NCBI GenBank assembly: GCA_041398225.1
Contig: JAWKVD010000012.1
Span: forward strand, 45,887 to 109,886
DNA: 64,000 bases
From: JAWKVD01 sp041398225
GTDB taxonomy: Bacteria > Pseudomonadota > Alphaproteobacteria > Caulobacterales > Hyphomonadaceae
Direction of reading: 5' to 3'
Shown here: positions 7,147 to 17,398 of the stretch, piece after piece
How the letters are laid out: each line of letters starts with the position of its first letter
Numbering within the stretch: position 1 is the first letter of the stretch
Made by a program: the position numbers and the translations under genes
The notes under the pieces: model-generated
Databases searched by the model: none
What the model was told of the DNA's origin: nothing
The model's input: the letters and a program-made list of their open reading frames with translations, nothing else

Positions 7147-8082
7147 CTAGGGCGCAAACGCCTTTCCGAAAGCGCGCGCAAGCAGACGCGTCGCGCGTAG
7201 TTTCTGTCCAAGTTTCATGGCCACGGGCGGGCCCATGTCGGTTTTATTGGCGTCCACGATATAGATGCGACCGTCTGACTTGTCGCGCAGAACATCAACA
7301 CCGCCCCATTCGAGCTGGATTTCCGAGTTGAAGCGACGAATGAGGTCGATCTCGGCCGGCGAAAACACTTCTTCAGGCCGGACCCAGCCAACATCGACGT
7401 TCTCGTTGGCGAATCTGCGTCCGATCGGACGGCGCTTGATGAACACCAGAACCGGCTGTCCGCCGACGGTGCATGTGCGCAGGTCTTCGACCAGTCCGCC
7501 GTCGATGGTGTTGTCGATCAGCCGTTGGTAGCAACGTCCGGGCTGACGATCGATCGGCCCCTGCACGATGCGCCCATCATGCGCCGCGTTGACTTCCGAC
7601 TTGTCGACGATGGGACCGGTGTAGCTTTCCGGATCGACCGACAACGAATACCCGGCGACGCGTTCGAAGGCGGAGCTGACGGCGGACTTCGAAATGTCGC
7701 GGCAGTTGAAGTTCACCGTGCGAACTTTCTGGCGGCGATAATTCAGGTCGGGGAGTTGCGGATCGCAGGTGGTGGCGTCGTCGAACGACATAACGATGTC
7801 GGCGTTGGCGGGATCGTCGACCAGCTTGGCTCCCGCGCAGTGCATGACTGGCCAGATCAAATACCAGGGACGCGGCTTGTCGGGGAGAAAGGCGATGCTG
7901 GGGCGGGGGTGGCCGGTGAGGCGGCGCTTCACACGCCAGAAAACCGAGAAATAGTAGAAGCAGAACCAGGTGAAAATGTCGTGCCAGAGTTTGAGGTCGA
8001 GAGGAAAGCGGTGCCCCGTCTTCTTCACAAAGACGATGTCGTCTTCGACCACAAAGTCAGACGTCCAAAGCTTGTTCTTCAC
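7147..8082 (-). CDS. ATP-grasp-like protein of unknown function, 311 aa
   Basis: The C-terminal third reads like the ATP/Mg2+-binding end of ATP-grasp enzymes: IQLEWGGVDVLRDKSDGR, then IYIVDANKTDMGPP, in which acidic and Asn residues would coordinate metal. The remainder has Trp/Phe-rich segments (FTWFCFYYFSVFWRVKRR, residues about 40-57) that could be an amphipathic or membrane-associated helix. There is no full match to a named ligase family that I can recall. The start is GTG at 8082 with GAAAGG upstream. Stand-alone ATP-grasp proteins ligate carboxylates to amines or thiols; a role in peptide tailoring or cell-surface modification would be inference. Confidence 0.7.
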   Translation of the reverse strand: MKNKLWTSDFVVEDDIVFVKKTGHRFPLDLKLWHDIFTWFCFYYFSVFWRVKRRLTGHPRPSIAFLPDKPRPWYLIWPVMHCAGAKLVDDPANADIVMSFDDATTCDPQLPDLNYRRQKVRTVNFNCRDISKSAVSSAFERVAGYSLSVDPESYTGPIVDKSEVNAAHDGRIVQGPIDRQPGRCYQRLIDNTIDGGLVEDLRTCTVGGQPVLVFIKRRPIGRRFANENVDVGWVRPEEVFSPAEIDLIRRFNSEIQLEWGGVDVLRDKSDGRIYIVDANKTDMGPPVAMKLGQKLRATRLLARAFGKAFAP

Positions 8083-8263
8083 GCCCTACGCCTTTCAATC
8101 CCGCCATGCCCGCAGCGATCTGGCGACTTACTCCCTGCCCGTGCATTCGCGCGTGCAGACGTCGCCGTTTCACTACCGAACCGGAACAATCATCAATCGA
8201 ATCAAACAATCCGGTTCGCGACCGTCAGCGGGTACCCACGTCAGGCCAGTTAAGGAGGTCTTA

Positions 8264-8692
8264 CTACCCGGAGGCGAGATTGCGCAAAAGGTCTTTTAGC
8301 GCACGCAGGTCATAGCCCGCCTCCGCCGCGATTTCGATCACCTTTTCAGGCGGTTCCTGTCGCGTTTTCGCTGTCATGATCGCCCATGCGGTAATTGAGC
8401 GCGTGCCGGACCGGCAATAGGCGAGGACGGGCCCGGGCGACTGCGACAAAGCCGCCTCAACCTCCCTGACCGCTTCGGGTGTCGGAGCGCCTTGGAAAGG
8501 CGCATAAATATAGGTCAAACCCGCCTTCCGCGCCGCCGATTCCGCCTCGGCGCTGGACATCTGGCTGGCGTCTTCGCCGTCTGGGCGATTGTTGATTACG
8601 TAGCGAAAGCCCTGATCCTTCAGGGCGTCAAAGTCCTGCGGCGCGATCTGCGGGGAAACCGCAAATTTCTCCGTCACCTTACGTACATCCAA
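8264..8692 (-). CDS. TIGR01244/DUF442 family phosphatase-like protein (beta-lactamase hydrolase-like)
   Basis: A compact 142-residue protein of the DUF442 family, related to dual-specificity phosphatases. It has the C-x5-R active-site loop CRSGTRS (Cys93) and typical segments INNRPDGE and YAPFQGAPT. I chose the TTG start at 8692 because GGGAG lies 8 bp upstream and the product then begins DVRKVTEKFAVSPQI, like family members. Starting further upstream adds 29 residues outside the domain. In many genomes this domain is fused to, or next to, a sulfide persulfide dioxygenase. Here it stands alone, so a role in sulfide handling is only a possibility. Confidence 0.85.
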   Translation of the reverse strand: MDVRKVTEKFAVSPQIAPQDFDALKDQGFRYVINNRPDGEDASQMSSAEAESAARKAGLTYIYAPFQGAPTPEAVREVEAALSQSPGPVLAYCRSGTRSITAWAIMTAKTRQEPPEKVIEIAAEAGYDLRALKDLLRNLASG

Positions 8693-8851
8693 GCCTGTCT
8701 CCCTTCGCGCCAAAGCAAAGTCGATTGTGACACTTGCGCCGCTGTGCGCCCTTCTTGACAGCAGCGTAATAACTGACAAGGCATGCCATGCTGTCTGCGG
8801 CCCGATCGCCCAGTACAGCTATCCAGTAGAACCGACTGCCAAAAGTCCAGA

Positions 8852-9865
8852 GTGTCCGAGACCGCAGCCCCTCTCTCCGTATCTGAAGACGACCCGTCGC
8901 GCAGCTCGACCGCCGCACGGGTCCTGCAGCGCATTCCGTGGGGGTATGTGCTTCGTCGCGTGCTCGCCGCCATCCCCACCATGCTGGCCATCATCACGGT
9001 GGCGTTCTTCATGATGCGCGCGGCGCCGGGAAACCCGTATTCGGTCGACCGCAAGCTTACCCCGGAAGTTGAGGCGAACATCCGCGCATCCCTGGGCCTC
9101 GATAAGCCGCTTCACGAGCAGTATCTCGAATATCTTGGCAATGTCGTGACAGGCGATCTCGGCCCGTCGATGAAGATCAAGGACAAAACCGTTTCCGAAC
9201 TGATCGGCGAAGGCTTGCCCGTCTCCCTCACCATCGGCGCGTTCGCCATCGGGCTCGCCATCTTCTTCGGCACCGGCCTCGGCATTTCGGCGGCGATACG
9301 ACAGAACTCGCCAACGGACTACACGGCGATGTCTCTGGCGATGATCGGGATATCGATACCGACCTTCGTGACCGGCCCGATGCTGTCTCTGATCTTCGGC
9401 GTATGGCTCGGCTGGTTCGCGGCCGGCGGGCTGGACCTCGGGCGCATGAATTTCAACAACCTGTTCCTTCCGGTCGTGACGCTTGCGCTGCCCCAGATCG
9501 CGATCATCTCGCGGCTCATGCGCGCGTCGATGATCGAAGTTCTCCGCTCGAACTACATCCGCACCGCACGCGCCAAGGGGCTTTCCGAGTCGCGCATTCT
9601 TCTGCGCCACGCCGCTCCGGCAGCGATCCTCCCCGTGATCTCCTACCTCGGGCCGGCCACCGTCGGCGTCATCACCGGGTCGGTCGTGGTGGAAAAGGTC
9701 TTCGGCCTGCCGGGCGTCGGCCAGTCCTTCATCGACGGCGCAATGAACCGCGACTATCCGCGCGTTATGGGGACGGTGATCCTGTATGGCGGGCTGATCA
9801 TCGTGTTCAACCTGATCGCCGACATACTCTATGCGATCTTCGATCCGAAGGTTCGCTACGAATGA
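8852..9865 (+). CDS. Peptide ABC transporter permease, OppB/DppB type
   Basis: Inner-membrane permease of a di/oligopeptide importer with six membrane helices. It shows the family N-terminus (WGYVLRRVLAAIPTMLAIIT), the signature APGNPY after helix 1, the EAA loop YIRTARAKGLSESRILLRHA that contacts the ATPase, and the C-terminus LIADILYAIFDPKVRYE. The open frame extends to 8783, but the GTG at 8852 gives a start closer to the family. An N-terminal extension of about 30 residues before the first helix remains. The stop overlaps the start of the next permease by 4 bp (ATGA). Confidence 0.9.
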   Translation: MSETAAPLSVSEDDPSRSSTAARVLQRIPWGYVLRRVLAAIPTMLAIITVAFFMMRAAPGNPYSVDRKLTPEVEANIRASLGLDKPLHEQYLEYLGNVVTGDLGPSMKIKDKTVSELIGEGLPVSLTIGAFAIGLAIFFGTGLGISAAIRQNSPTDYTAMSLAMIGISIPTFVTGPMLSLIFGVWLGWFAAGGLDLGRMNFNNLFLPVVTLALPQIAIISRLMRASMIEVLRSNYIRTARAKGLSESRILLRHAAPAAILPVISYLGPATVGVITGSVVVEKVFGLPGVGQSFIDGAMNRDYPRVMGTVILYGGLIIVFNLIADILYAIFDPKVRYE

Positions 9866-10767
9866 CGACCCTGGTATCCGCACCCGCCGAGAAGGAGGCG
9901 CTGCTCAACGCAGCGGCGGTGAAGGGGCGTTCCCTGTGGGACGATTCGCGTCGCCGCCTGCTGTCGAACAAGGCGGCGATGGCCGGCTTCATCGTGCTGG
10001 CGATCCTGATTCTGCTCGCCGTCGTGGGGCCGTTCGTCTGGCCGCATTCGTACAAGACGCAATACCGTGAAGCGCTGGCGATCGGTCCGACCTTCAAGGA
10101 CCTGCATCTGCTCGGAACGGACATATACGGCCGGGACATGGTGGCGCGGATCCTCGCCGGGTTGCGCATATCGCTCGCCGTCGGCGCCATCGCGACCCTG
10201 GTCAGCCTGGTGATCGGCGTCGCATGGGGAGCCGTCGCGGGCTTCGCGGGCGGACGCGTCGACCAGCTGATGATGCGTTTTGTCGACGCTCTCTACGCCA
10301 TGCCGTTCATCTTCTTCGTGATCCTCGTCACGGTCGTATTCGGGCGCTCGATCTTCCTGATCTTCCTGGCGATCGGCGCGGTGGAGTGGATGACCATGGC
10401 GCGCATCGTCCGCGGCCAGACCCTCGCCTTGAAGCAGAAAGAATTCGTCGAAGCGGCGCGCGCCGCCGGCGTGGGGCCGATCGGGATCATCGTTCGCCAC
10501 ATCCTGCCCAACCTGCTCGGGCCCGTGGCCGTCTATGTTTCCCTCACCATTCCGGTGGTCATCCTGCAGGAGAGCTTCCTCTCCTTTATCGGTCTCGGCG
10601 TACAGGAGCCCCTCACCTCGCTCGGACGCCTGATCTCCGACGGACAGCGCGAACTCGGCAATCCGTGGATGCTGATCGGGCCGGCGGTGACCATGGTGAT
10701 CACGCTGTTCTCGCTGAACTTCATCGGCGACGGCCTGCGCGACGCGCTCGATCCCAAAGACCGCTAG
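9862..10767 (+). CDS. Peptide ABC transporter permease, OppC/DppC type
   Basis: Second permease of the importer, 301 residues. It has an N-terminal cytoplasmic segment, helix 1 (AAMAGFIVLAILILLAVVGP), the OppC signature HLLGTDIYGRDMVARILAGL, the EAA loop FVEAARAAGVGPIGIIVRH and the C-terminal NFIGDGLRDALDP motif typical of OppC/DppC. Translationally coupled to the OppB-like gene through the ATGA overlap. The usual oppD/oppF ATPase genes do not follow: the next gene is convergent and the binding protein gene comes after it. The permease pair must recruit ATPases encoded elsewhere. Confidence 0.93.
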   Translation: MTTLVSAPAEKEALLNAAAVKGRSLWDDSRRRLLSNKAAMAGFIVLAILILLAVVGPFVWPHSYKTQYREALAIGPTFKDLHLLGTDIYGRDMVARILAGLRISLAVGAIATLVSLVIGVAWGAVAGFAGGRVDQLMMRFVDALYAMPFIFFVILVTVVFGRSIFLIFLAIGAVEWMTMARIVRGQTLALKQKEFVEAARAAGVGPIGIIVRHILPNLLGPVAVYVSLTIPVVILQESFLSFIGLGVQEPLTSLGRLISDGQRELGNPWMLIGPAVTMVITLFSLNFIGDGLRDALDPKDR

Positions 10768-10791
10768 CGACGTTCGCTTCTGCGGGGGCGA

Positions 10792-11379
10792 CTATTCCTC
10801 GCGCCGCGCGCGCACCGCGGGACGATCGTTGATCTTCAGGAAGAAGCTGCCGAACACGCCGCGCTTGATCTCGGCCTGCCAGGGACCTTTTCCGAGATTG
10901 CGCACCCGCTCGCTATCGATCTGACGCCATACCTGGCCGTTCTCCATCACAACGCGGAGCTTCCCGTCACGGCCGGTGGCGATCGACTTGACCGCGAGCG
11001 TCACGCTGTCCAGCGGCTGAGCTTTTTTCGGCGCTTCCGTCCCGGCGTCAGGATTCGGTCGGACGCCGACCGAGGCCGCCAATTGGCTGGCCGAGGGAAC
11101 GGACAGACCGAAGGCCTCACGCTCGACCTGCTCAATCTGGGCGCGAGAAACGACCGCAAGATCACCAACGGTTTCGGCATCTCTCAGGGTCGCTACGGCC
11201 TTGTCGAAACAGGCAAGACGCGCCGCATCGTCGGCGACGTCGCTGCATGCATAGAGGTCCGACAGCTTCGGGCCGGCCTCCTGCACGGCTGGCGGGGTCT
11301 GGGCCGAAACCTGACCGCCGGCGGAGACCGCCCAAACCGCGATTAGCGTAGTAACAACTCGTTTACCTAGGGGCGACAA
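10792..11379 (-). CDS. Hypothetical exported protein with LYACSDVADDAARLACFD motif
   Basis: Predicted periplasmic protein of 195 residues. A signal peptide (MSPLGKRVVTTLIAVWAVSA) would be cut near VSAQ, residues 24-27. The mature N-terminus has the two-cysteine helix YACSDVADDAARLACFD, a pattern I know from several uncharacterised exported proteobacterial proteins. The C-terminal half is beta-rich (LRVVMENGQVWRQIDSERVR) and ends in a basic tail. Function unknown. It lies between the permease pair and the binding-protein gene on the opposite strand, with 24 bp to the permease stop, so it splits the transport locus. Confidence 0.75.
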   Translation of the reverse strand: MSPLGKRVVTTLIAVWAVSAGGQVSAQTPPAVQEAGPKLSDLYACSDVADDAARLACFDKAVATLRDAETVGDLAVVSRAQIEQVEREAFGLSVPSASQLAASVGVRPNPDAGTEAPKKAQPLDSVTLAVKSIATGRDGKLRVVMENGQVWRQIDSERVRNLGKGPWQAEIKRGVFGSFFLKINDRPAVRARREE

Positions 11380-11508
11380 TTCGACTCTCCGTCAGCAATC
11401 GCACGCAATACTCTTTCAACCATCCTGATACTGACGCTAGTTTCCGTCCACGAAAAGCCTACGGGCCGTGCGCCTGGCCCAGCATCTACACTCGGGAGTG
11501 TCGAACTG

Positions 11509-13101
11509 ATGTCTCTGAAACCCATGTTGCTCGCCGGACTGGCGGCGCTCGTCCTGGCCAGCTGCGGAGGACAAGCGACCAATGAAAGCCAGTTTCGCCG
11601 CGGCGTCGGCGGCAACCCGGATTCGATCGACCCCCAAAAGGCGGAAGGCACCTGGAACAACGACGTCATCGGCGACATGTTCATCGGCCTCTTCACCGAG
11701 GACGAAGCCGCCAAGCCGGTTCCCGGCGTCGCGGATAGCTGGACGGTTTCAGACGACGGCCTGGTCTGGACCTTCAAGCTCAAGCCCTGGAAGTGGTCCG
11801 ACGGCACGCCGCTAACCGCGAAGGACTTCGAGTATTCCTTCCAGCGCCTGCTCAACCCCAAAACGGTCGGCGCCGTCTACGCGTCGATCCAGTACCAGAT
11901 CAAGAACGCCCGCGAGGTCAACGGCGGCAAGCTTCCGGTGGAGGAGCTGGGCGTAAAGGCGCTGGACGACGAAACGCTCCAGATCACACTTGAACATCCC
12001 GCCCCGTATCTGCCGGGCCTGCTCAAGCACTACACGGCCTTCCCCGTGCCCCGGCATGTGATCGAAAAGGTCGGCGACAACTGGACCCGCCCCGAGAACA
12101 TCGTCGTCAACGGCCCCTACAAGGTGAAGCAGTGGCGGTCAGGCGACTTCATCCAATCGGTGGTCAACCCGGAGTTCGAGGGCGCGGAGGACCTGTGCTT
12201 CAAGGAGGTGGTCTACTATTTCGCCGCGGACCATGACGCGATGGTGCGCCGCGCGGAAGCTGGCGAACTCGACATGAACACCTCCTTCCCTTCCGGACAA
12301 CTCGACGAGACCGAGCGGAAGCTGCCGGGCTGGCCGCGCATCGCGCCGATGATGGCGACCACCTACATCATCGCCAACGCAACCGAGCCGCCGTTCGACA
12401 ATCCTGACGTCCGCAAGGCGCTCGCCATGGCGATGGACCGCGAATACATCACCGGCTCCATTCTCAAGGGTGGCCAGATCCCGGCCTACGGCTTCGTGCC
12501 GCCCGGCATGAACGGCTACCCCAAAGGCGCCGAGTTCACGTGGAAAGACATGCCGCGCGAGGAACGGCTGGTTGAAGCGCGCAAACTCCTGGAAGGCGCG
12601 GGCTACGGCCCGGATCATCCGCTCGAGTTCGAGTTCATCCACCGCGCGACCGGCGACAACCCGCGCATCGCTCCCGTGCTGCAGGCCAACTGGTCCGACA
12701 TCGCCGACTGGGTGAAGCCGCAGATTCGGCAGATCGAAACCCAGGCGCTCTACAATATGCTGCAGGAGAAGGACTATTCGATCGCCGACAATGGTTGGGT
12801 GGCCGACTTCAACGACGCCTACAACTTCCTTTACCTGCTCGACTCGCGCACCGGGCCGATGAACTACGGCGGTTACTCCAACCTCGCCTACGACGCCCTG
12901 CTGGACAAATCGGCGGGGGAAATGGACCAGACCAAGCGTGCCGAGATCCTGAAGGAGGCCGAGCAGATGATGCTTGACGACACGGCGGTTCTGCCGCTGC
13001 TCATCCGCGTGACGCAAGACATCGTGTCCCCGTCTATCACCGGCTACACCGACAACCCGGAAGACATTCACCGCACTCGCTACATGTGCCGGACGAAGTA
13101 G
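11509..13101 (+). CDS. Peptide ABC transporter substrate-binding lipoprotein (OppA-like, SBP family 5)
   Basis: Periplasmic binding component of the oligopeptide importer, 530 residues, the usual length for SBP family 5. It is a lipoprotein, with signal MSLKPMLLAGLAALVLASC and the lipid-bearing Cys19. Family features are the opening GGNPDSIDPQKAEGTWNN, SWTVSDDGLVWTFKLKPWKWSDGTPLTAKDFEYS split over the N-terminal lobe, VVNGPYKVKQW and the C-terminal ITGYTDNPEDIHRTRYM. It belongs with the permeases at 8852-10767 despite the interposed minus-strand gene. A strong terminator follows. Confidence 0.92.
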   Translation: MSLKPMLLAGLAALVLASCGGQATNESQFRRGVGGNPDSIDPQKAEGTWNNDVIGDMFIGLFTEDEAAKPVPGVADSWTVSDDGLVWTFKLKPWKWSDGTPLTAKDFEYSFQRLLNPKTVGAVYASIQYQIKNAREVNGGKLPVEELGVKALDDETLQITLEHPAPYLPGLLKHYTAFPVPRHVIEKVGDNWTRPENIVVNGPYKVKQWRSGDFIQSVVNPEFEGAEDLCFKEVVYYFAADHDAMVRRAEAGELDMNTSFPSGQLDETERKLPGWPRIAPMMATTYIIANATEPPFDNPDVRKALAMAMDREYITGSILKGGQIPAYGFVPPGMNGYPKGAEFTWKDMPREERLVEARKLLEGAGYGPDHPLEFEFIHRATGDNPRIAPVLQANWSDIADWVKPQIRQIETQALYNMLQEKDYSIADNGWVADFNDAYNFLYLLDSRTGPMNYGGYSNLAYDALLDKSAGEMDQTKRAEILKEAEQMMLDDTAVLPLLIRVTQDIVSPSITGYTDNPEDIHRTRYMCRTK

Positions 13102-13114
13102 GCGCACCGACAGG

Positions 13115-13160
13115 CGACCGCTTCCCGGACGCACGTCGTCGGGAAGCGGTCGTCTCTCTT
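13115..13160 (+). terminator. Rho-independent terminator behind the peptide-binding protein gene
   Basis: CGACCGCTTCCCG (13115-13127) is perfectly complementary to CGGGAAGCGGTCG (13140-13152), a 13-bp stem followed by TCTCTCTT. It starts 14 bp after the stop codon. Confidence 0.85.
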
Positions 13161-13208
13161 GTCTTGAGCTGATTGCCTTGAGCTGAGTCTTGAACTGACC
13201 GGCGAACG

Positions 13209-14074
13209 CTAGGACGCCGGGGCTTCAACCTCGCTTGAGGACCCCACGGCGCGCATTTCGAAGGCGATCGCATCCAGCATCTGCTTTACGCGGCTGGCGT
13301 TGCTTCCCAGGTCCGGCGCGGGGATGCGTCCGGTTGAACGCACGTCGACGCGTGATCCCGAGCCATCCGGCCGTATGCGCACCGCAATGTCAGCCGGCAA
13401 GCCGTACCAGGTGGAGCGCGAGACCGCCTCAAGCTGACCGTTCGGCGGGTCGCTCAACATCACATGCCACCCCAGCGTCTTGGCGGCATGGGCGGCCGCG
13501 ACGGTCGCCTCGGCCGGCGGCGCGTTCACATGCAGCGGGCCGATGTCGTCGAAAAATTCCGCCTGCGCCTGCGCGACGGTCTTGCCTCCCCACTTGCCGG
13601 CTGTCGGCGGGATCATGGCGTTGTCACGAACGGGCGCGGCGCCTTCCGCGTCGCGAACCTCCAGCGCCCGAACCGAGAAGGCCACAGGCTCCGCCCAGTC
13701 CGACTGGGCATCCCACACAGGCGGCATGCCGTCCCGCTGCACGAAATAGCCGTAGATGCGGAAGCCCATCAGGCTCGCCGCCAGAAGCACCAGCACGCCG
13801 ACGATCGCACCGCGCGTCGACTTGCCGATGAAGCTGGCGACCAGCGTGACGAGGCCGACCAGAGCGGCGGGAAGGACGACGAACAACGCCGTGCGGGCGA
13901 CCCCGGCCGTCGCCGACTCAAGATCCAGCATCCCCGCCCGGTAGAGGGCGGGGCCAGACACAAGGATCAGGAGCGCCGCGACGAGAAGGAGCGCGCCGCC
14001 CAGAAGACCCAGACGCCAGATCCGATCGCCCCTTCCCGCTGCAACCTCGCCAGCAGCCGCCCCGCCGCCGGACG

Positions 14075-14078
<4 letters not shown>
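13209..14078 (-). CDS. DUF1499 family membrane protein
   Basis: 289 residues: three hydrophobic helices in the first half (about 25-45, 60-85 and 92-112), then a soluble DUF1499 domain of about 120 residues containing DNAMIPPTAGKWGGK, AKTLGWHVMLSDPP, STWYGLPADIAVRIRPDG and SRVDVRSTGRIPAPDLGSNA. DUF1499 is widespread and uncharacterised; many members follow a membrane segment as here. The start overlaps the stop of the acyl-CoA ligase gene by 4 bp (ATGA), so the two are translationally coupled. The domain call is firm, the function unknown. Confidence 0.88.
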
Positions 14079-15838
<1,760 letters not shown>

Positions 15839-15920
15839 CTCGCGCGCCTCCCTACGCACAAACTTTGCTTTGCCGCCAACCTTAAACGCCGTATCTCGTG
15901 GCGGCAATTCTTGGAGGGTC

Positions 15921-16946
15921 ATGACCGTGAAGAAATACGCCTTTCTGCTCGCTCTGACCGCCAGCATTCCGCTGACCGCGGCATGCGGGAAGCCCGAGGA
16001 CCCCACGGCGCAGGCATCGACCTCCGTAGCCGCAGAAGCGGGCGGCTCAACACCTGATGGCGCACATATCGCCGCGGGCGGAGCGGATCGCCAGCTCATG
16101 CCCTCTCCGACCACCGCCCCCGCCACGCTTTCCGGCCGACTCGACTGTCTTCGGGAGACCGGCGCCGCCGTCGTGATCGGTCATCGTGGCGGCCCCAACC
16201 GCGACTTTCCTGAAAACGCCCTCGAAACCTTCGCGCGTTCGCGTTCGGCCGGCGCGCTCGGCATGGAAATCGACATCGCGGAGAGCCGCGACGGCGTTCT
16301 GTTCCTGATGCATGACGACGATCTCGACCGCACGACCACCGGCGAAGGTCCCGTGGCGGACAAGAGCTGGAGCGAAATCGAGAAACTGGAGCTGGAGACC
16401 TATTCGACGGTCACCGACTTCCACCCGCCGACGCTCGACCAGGCGCTCGCCTGGGCGGTGAAAAACAACGTGCTGGTCGAACTCGACAAGAAGCGGTCGA
16501 CCTCGTTCGACGGCATCATTGACGCCGTGGAGGCCAACCACGCCGAGAACAACGTCTTCATCGTCACCTATACCGACGACCAAGCTGTCGAGGTTCACCA
16601 GCGTTCGAAGGACCTTGTCATCACCGCGACCGTCGGCAGCGTCGCTCAACTCGACGATCTGATCGCGCGCGGCGTCGACCCGAAGCGCCTGGTGGCCTGG
16701 ACCGGCGTTGAACGGCCCGATCCCGCACTGTGGACGGCGTTGAACGCGCGGGGAATCGAAAGCGCGTTCGGCACGCTGGGACGTCGCGGCGAGCGACTCG
16801 ATGACGTCTATTGGGAAGACCGCAACGGTTCGGAATACCGCGACCTCACGTCGGCGGGGCTCGAGATCGTCGTCACGGACTATTCCGACCGTGTGTCGCG
16901 CGAACTGGCGGATCTGCAGGTCCGCGCCGCCGCCTGCGGCTTCTAG
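15921..16946 (+). CDS. Glycerophosphodiester phosphodiesterase, lipoprotein
   Basis: Hydrolyses glycerophosphodiesters from phospholipids to glycerol-3-phosphate and alcohols. GDPD signatures: VIGHRGGPNRDFPENALETF, the metal ligands in MEIDI, and LMHDDDLDRTTTGEGP. The signal peptide has lipobox LTAAC (Cys22), placing the enzyme in the outer membrane or periplasm, and the mature start carries a Gly/Thr-rich linker. ATG at 15921 has TTGGAGGG directly upstream. 341 residues. Divergent from the acyl-CoA ligase with 82 bp between starts, so the two lipid genes may share a control region. Confidence 0.92.
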   Translation: MTVKKYAFLLALTASIPLTAACGKPEDPTAQASTSVAAEAGGSTPDGAHIAAGGADRQLMPSPTTAPATLSGRLDCLRETGAAVVIGHRGGPNRDFPENALETFARSRSAGALGMEIDIAESRDGVLFLMHDDDLDRTTTGEGPVADKSWSEIEKLELETYSTVTDFHPPTLDQALAWAVKNNVLVELDKKRSTSFDGIIDAVEANHAENNVFIVTYTDDQAVEVHQRSKDLVITATVGSVAQLDDLIARGVDPKRLVAWTGVERPDPALWTALNARGIESAFGTLGRRGERLDDVYWEDRNGSEYRDLTSAGLEIVVTDYSDRVSRELADLQVRAAACGF

Positions 16947-17398
16947 GATCGCCCGGAGACGCGAACGGCAGAATCACGCGCACATTGTGAAGAACGCGAT
17001 CGTTTCCTGCCGCCAGACGCGTAAAATTTCGAACAAATGCGCCGCGAATAGTATGGGGGCGTGCACAATATCCGGGTCCCCCGGAAATGCTGCGGTGCGG
17101 TATCCTTTTTAAGGGTGACGCGCTGATTCCGTGGCGATACCTTTGACCAATAAAGAAGCAGCCTCCCTCCCTTTCGGGGCTTAGAGTTCGCAGGACAACC
17201 AGTCGCGCCCGATAACTGAGAATTGCGCACTGGCGGAGGTTGTGGGTGGTGACCAAAGATGGCACGGGACCTGCTCTTAGCAGATGTTTCCGGGTTCTTC
17301 GCGGCGGCGACGCCGCTAACCCGCACCGTTAAGTAACGTTTAGGGACGACCCGCTCGGGTAGCGCCCCGCAAGCATGGGCAATAGTGGGATTTAGCCA
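16947..17398. other. 450-bp upstream region of pckG
   Basis: No convincing gene: the open frames here are short, lack ribosome binding sites or are antisense extensions of pckG frames. The stretch is less GC-rich than its neighbours (for example TAAAATTTCGAACAAATG near 17022), as expected for a promoter region. No unambiguous promoter, riboswitch or operator could be named. A long leader or a small RNA would fit, but nothing proves it. Confidence 0.4.

Noticed and set aside
8755..8760. TTGACA as a -35 box for the peptide-permease operon
   Set aside because: No acceptable -10 box at 16-18 bp; kept out of the feature list.
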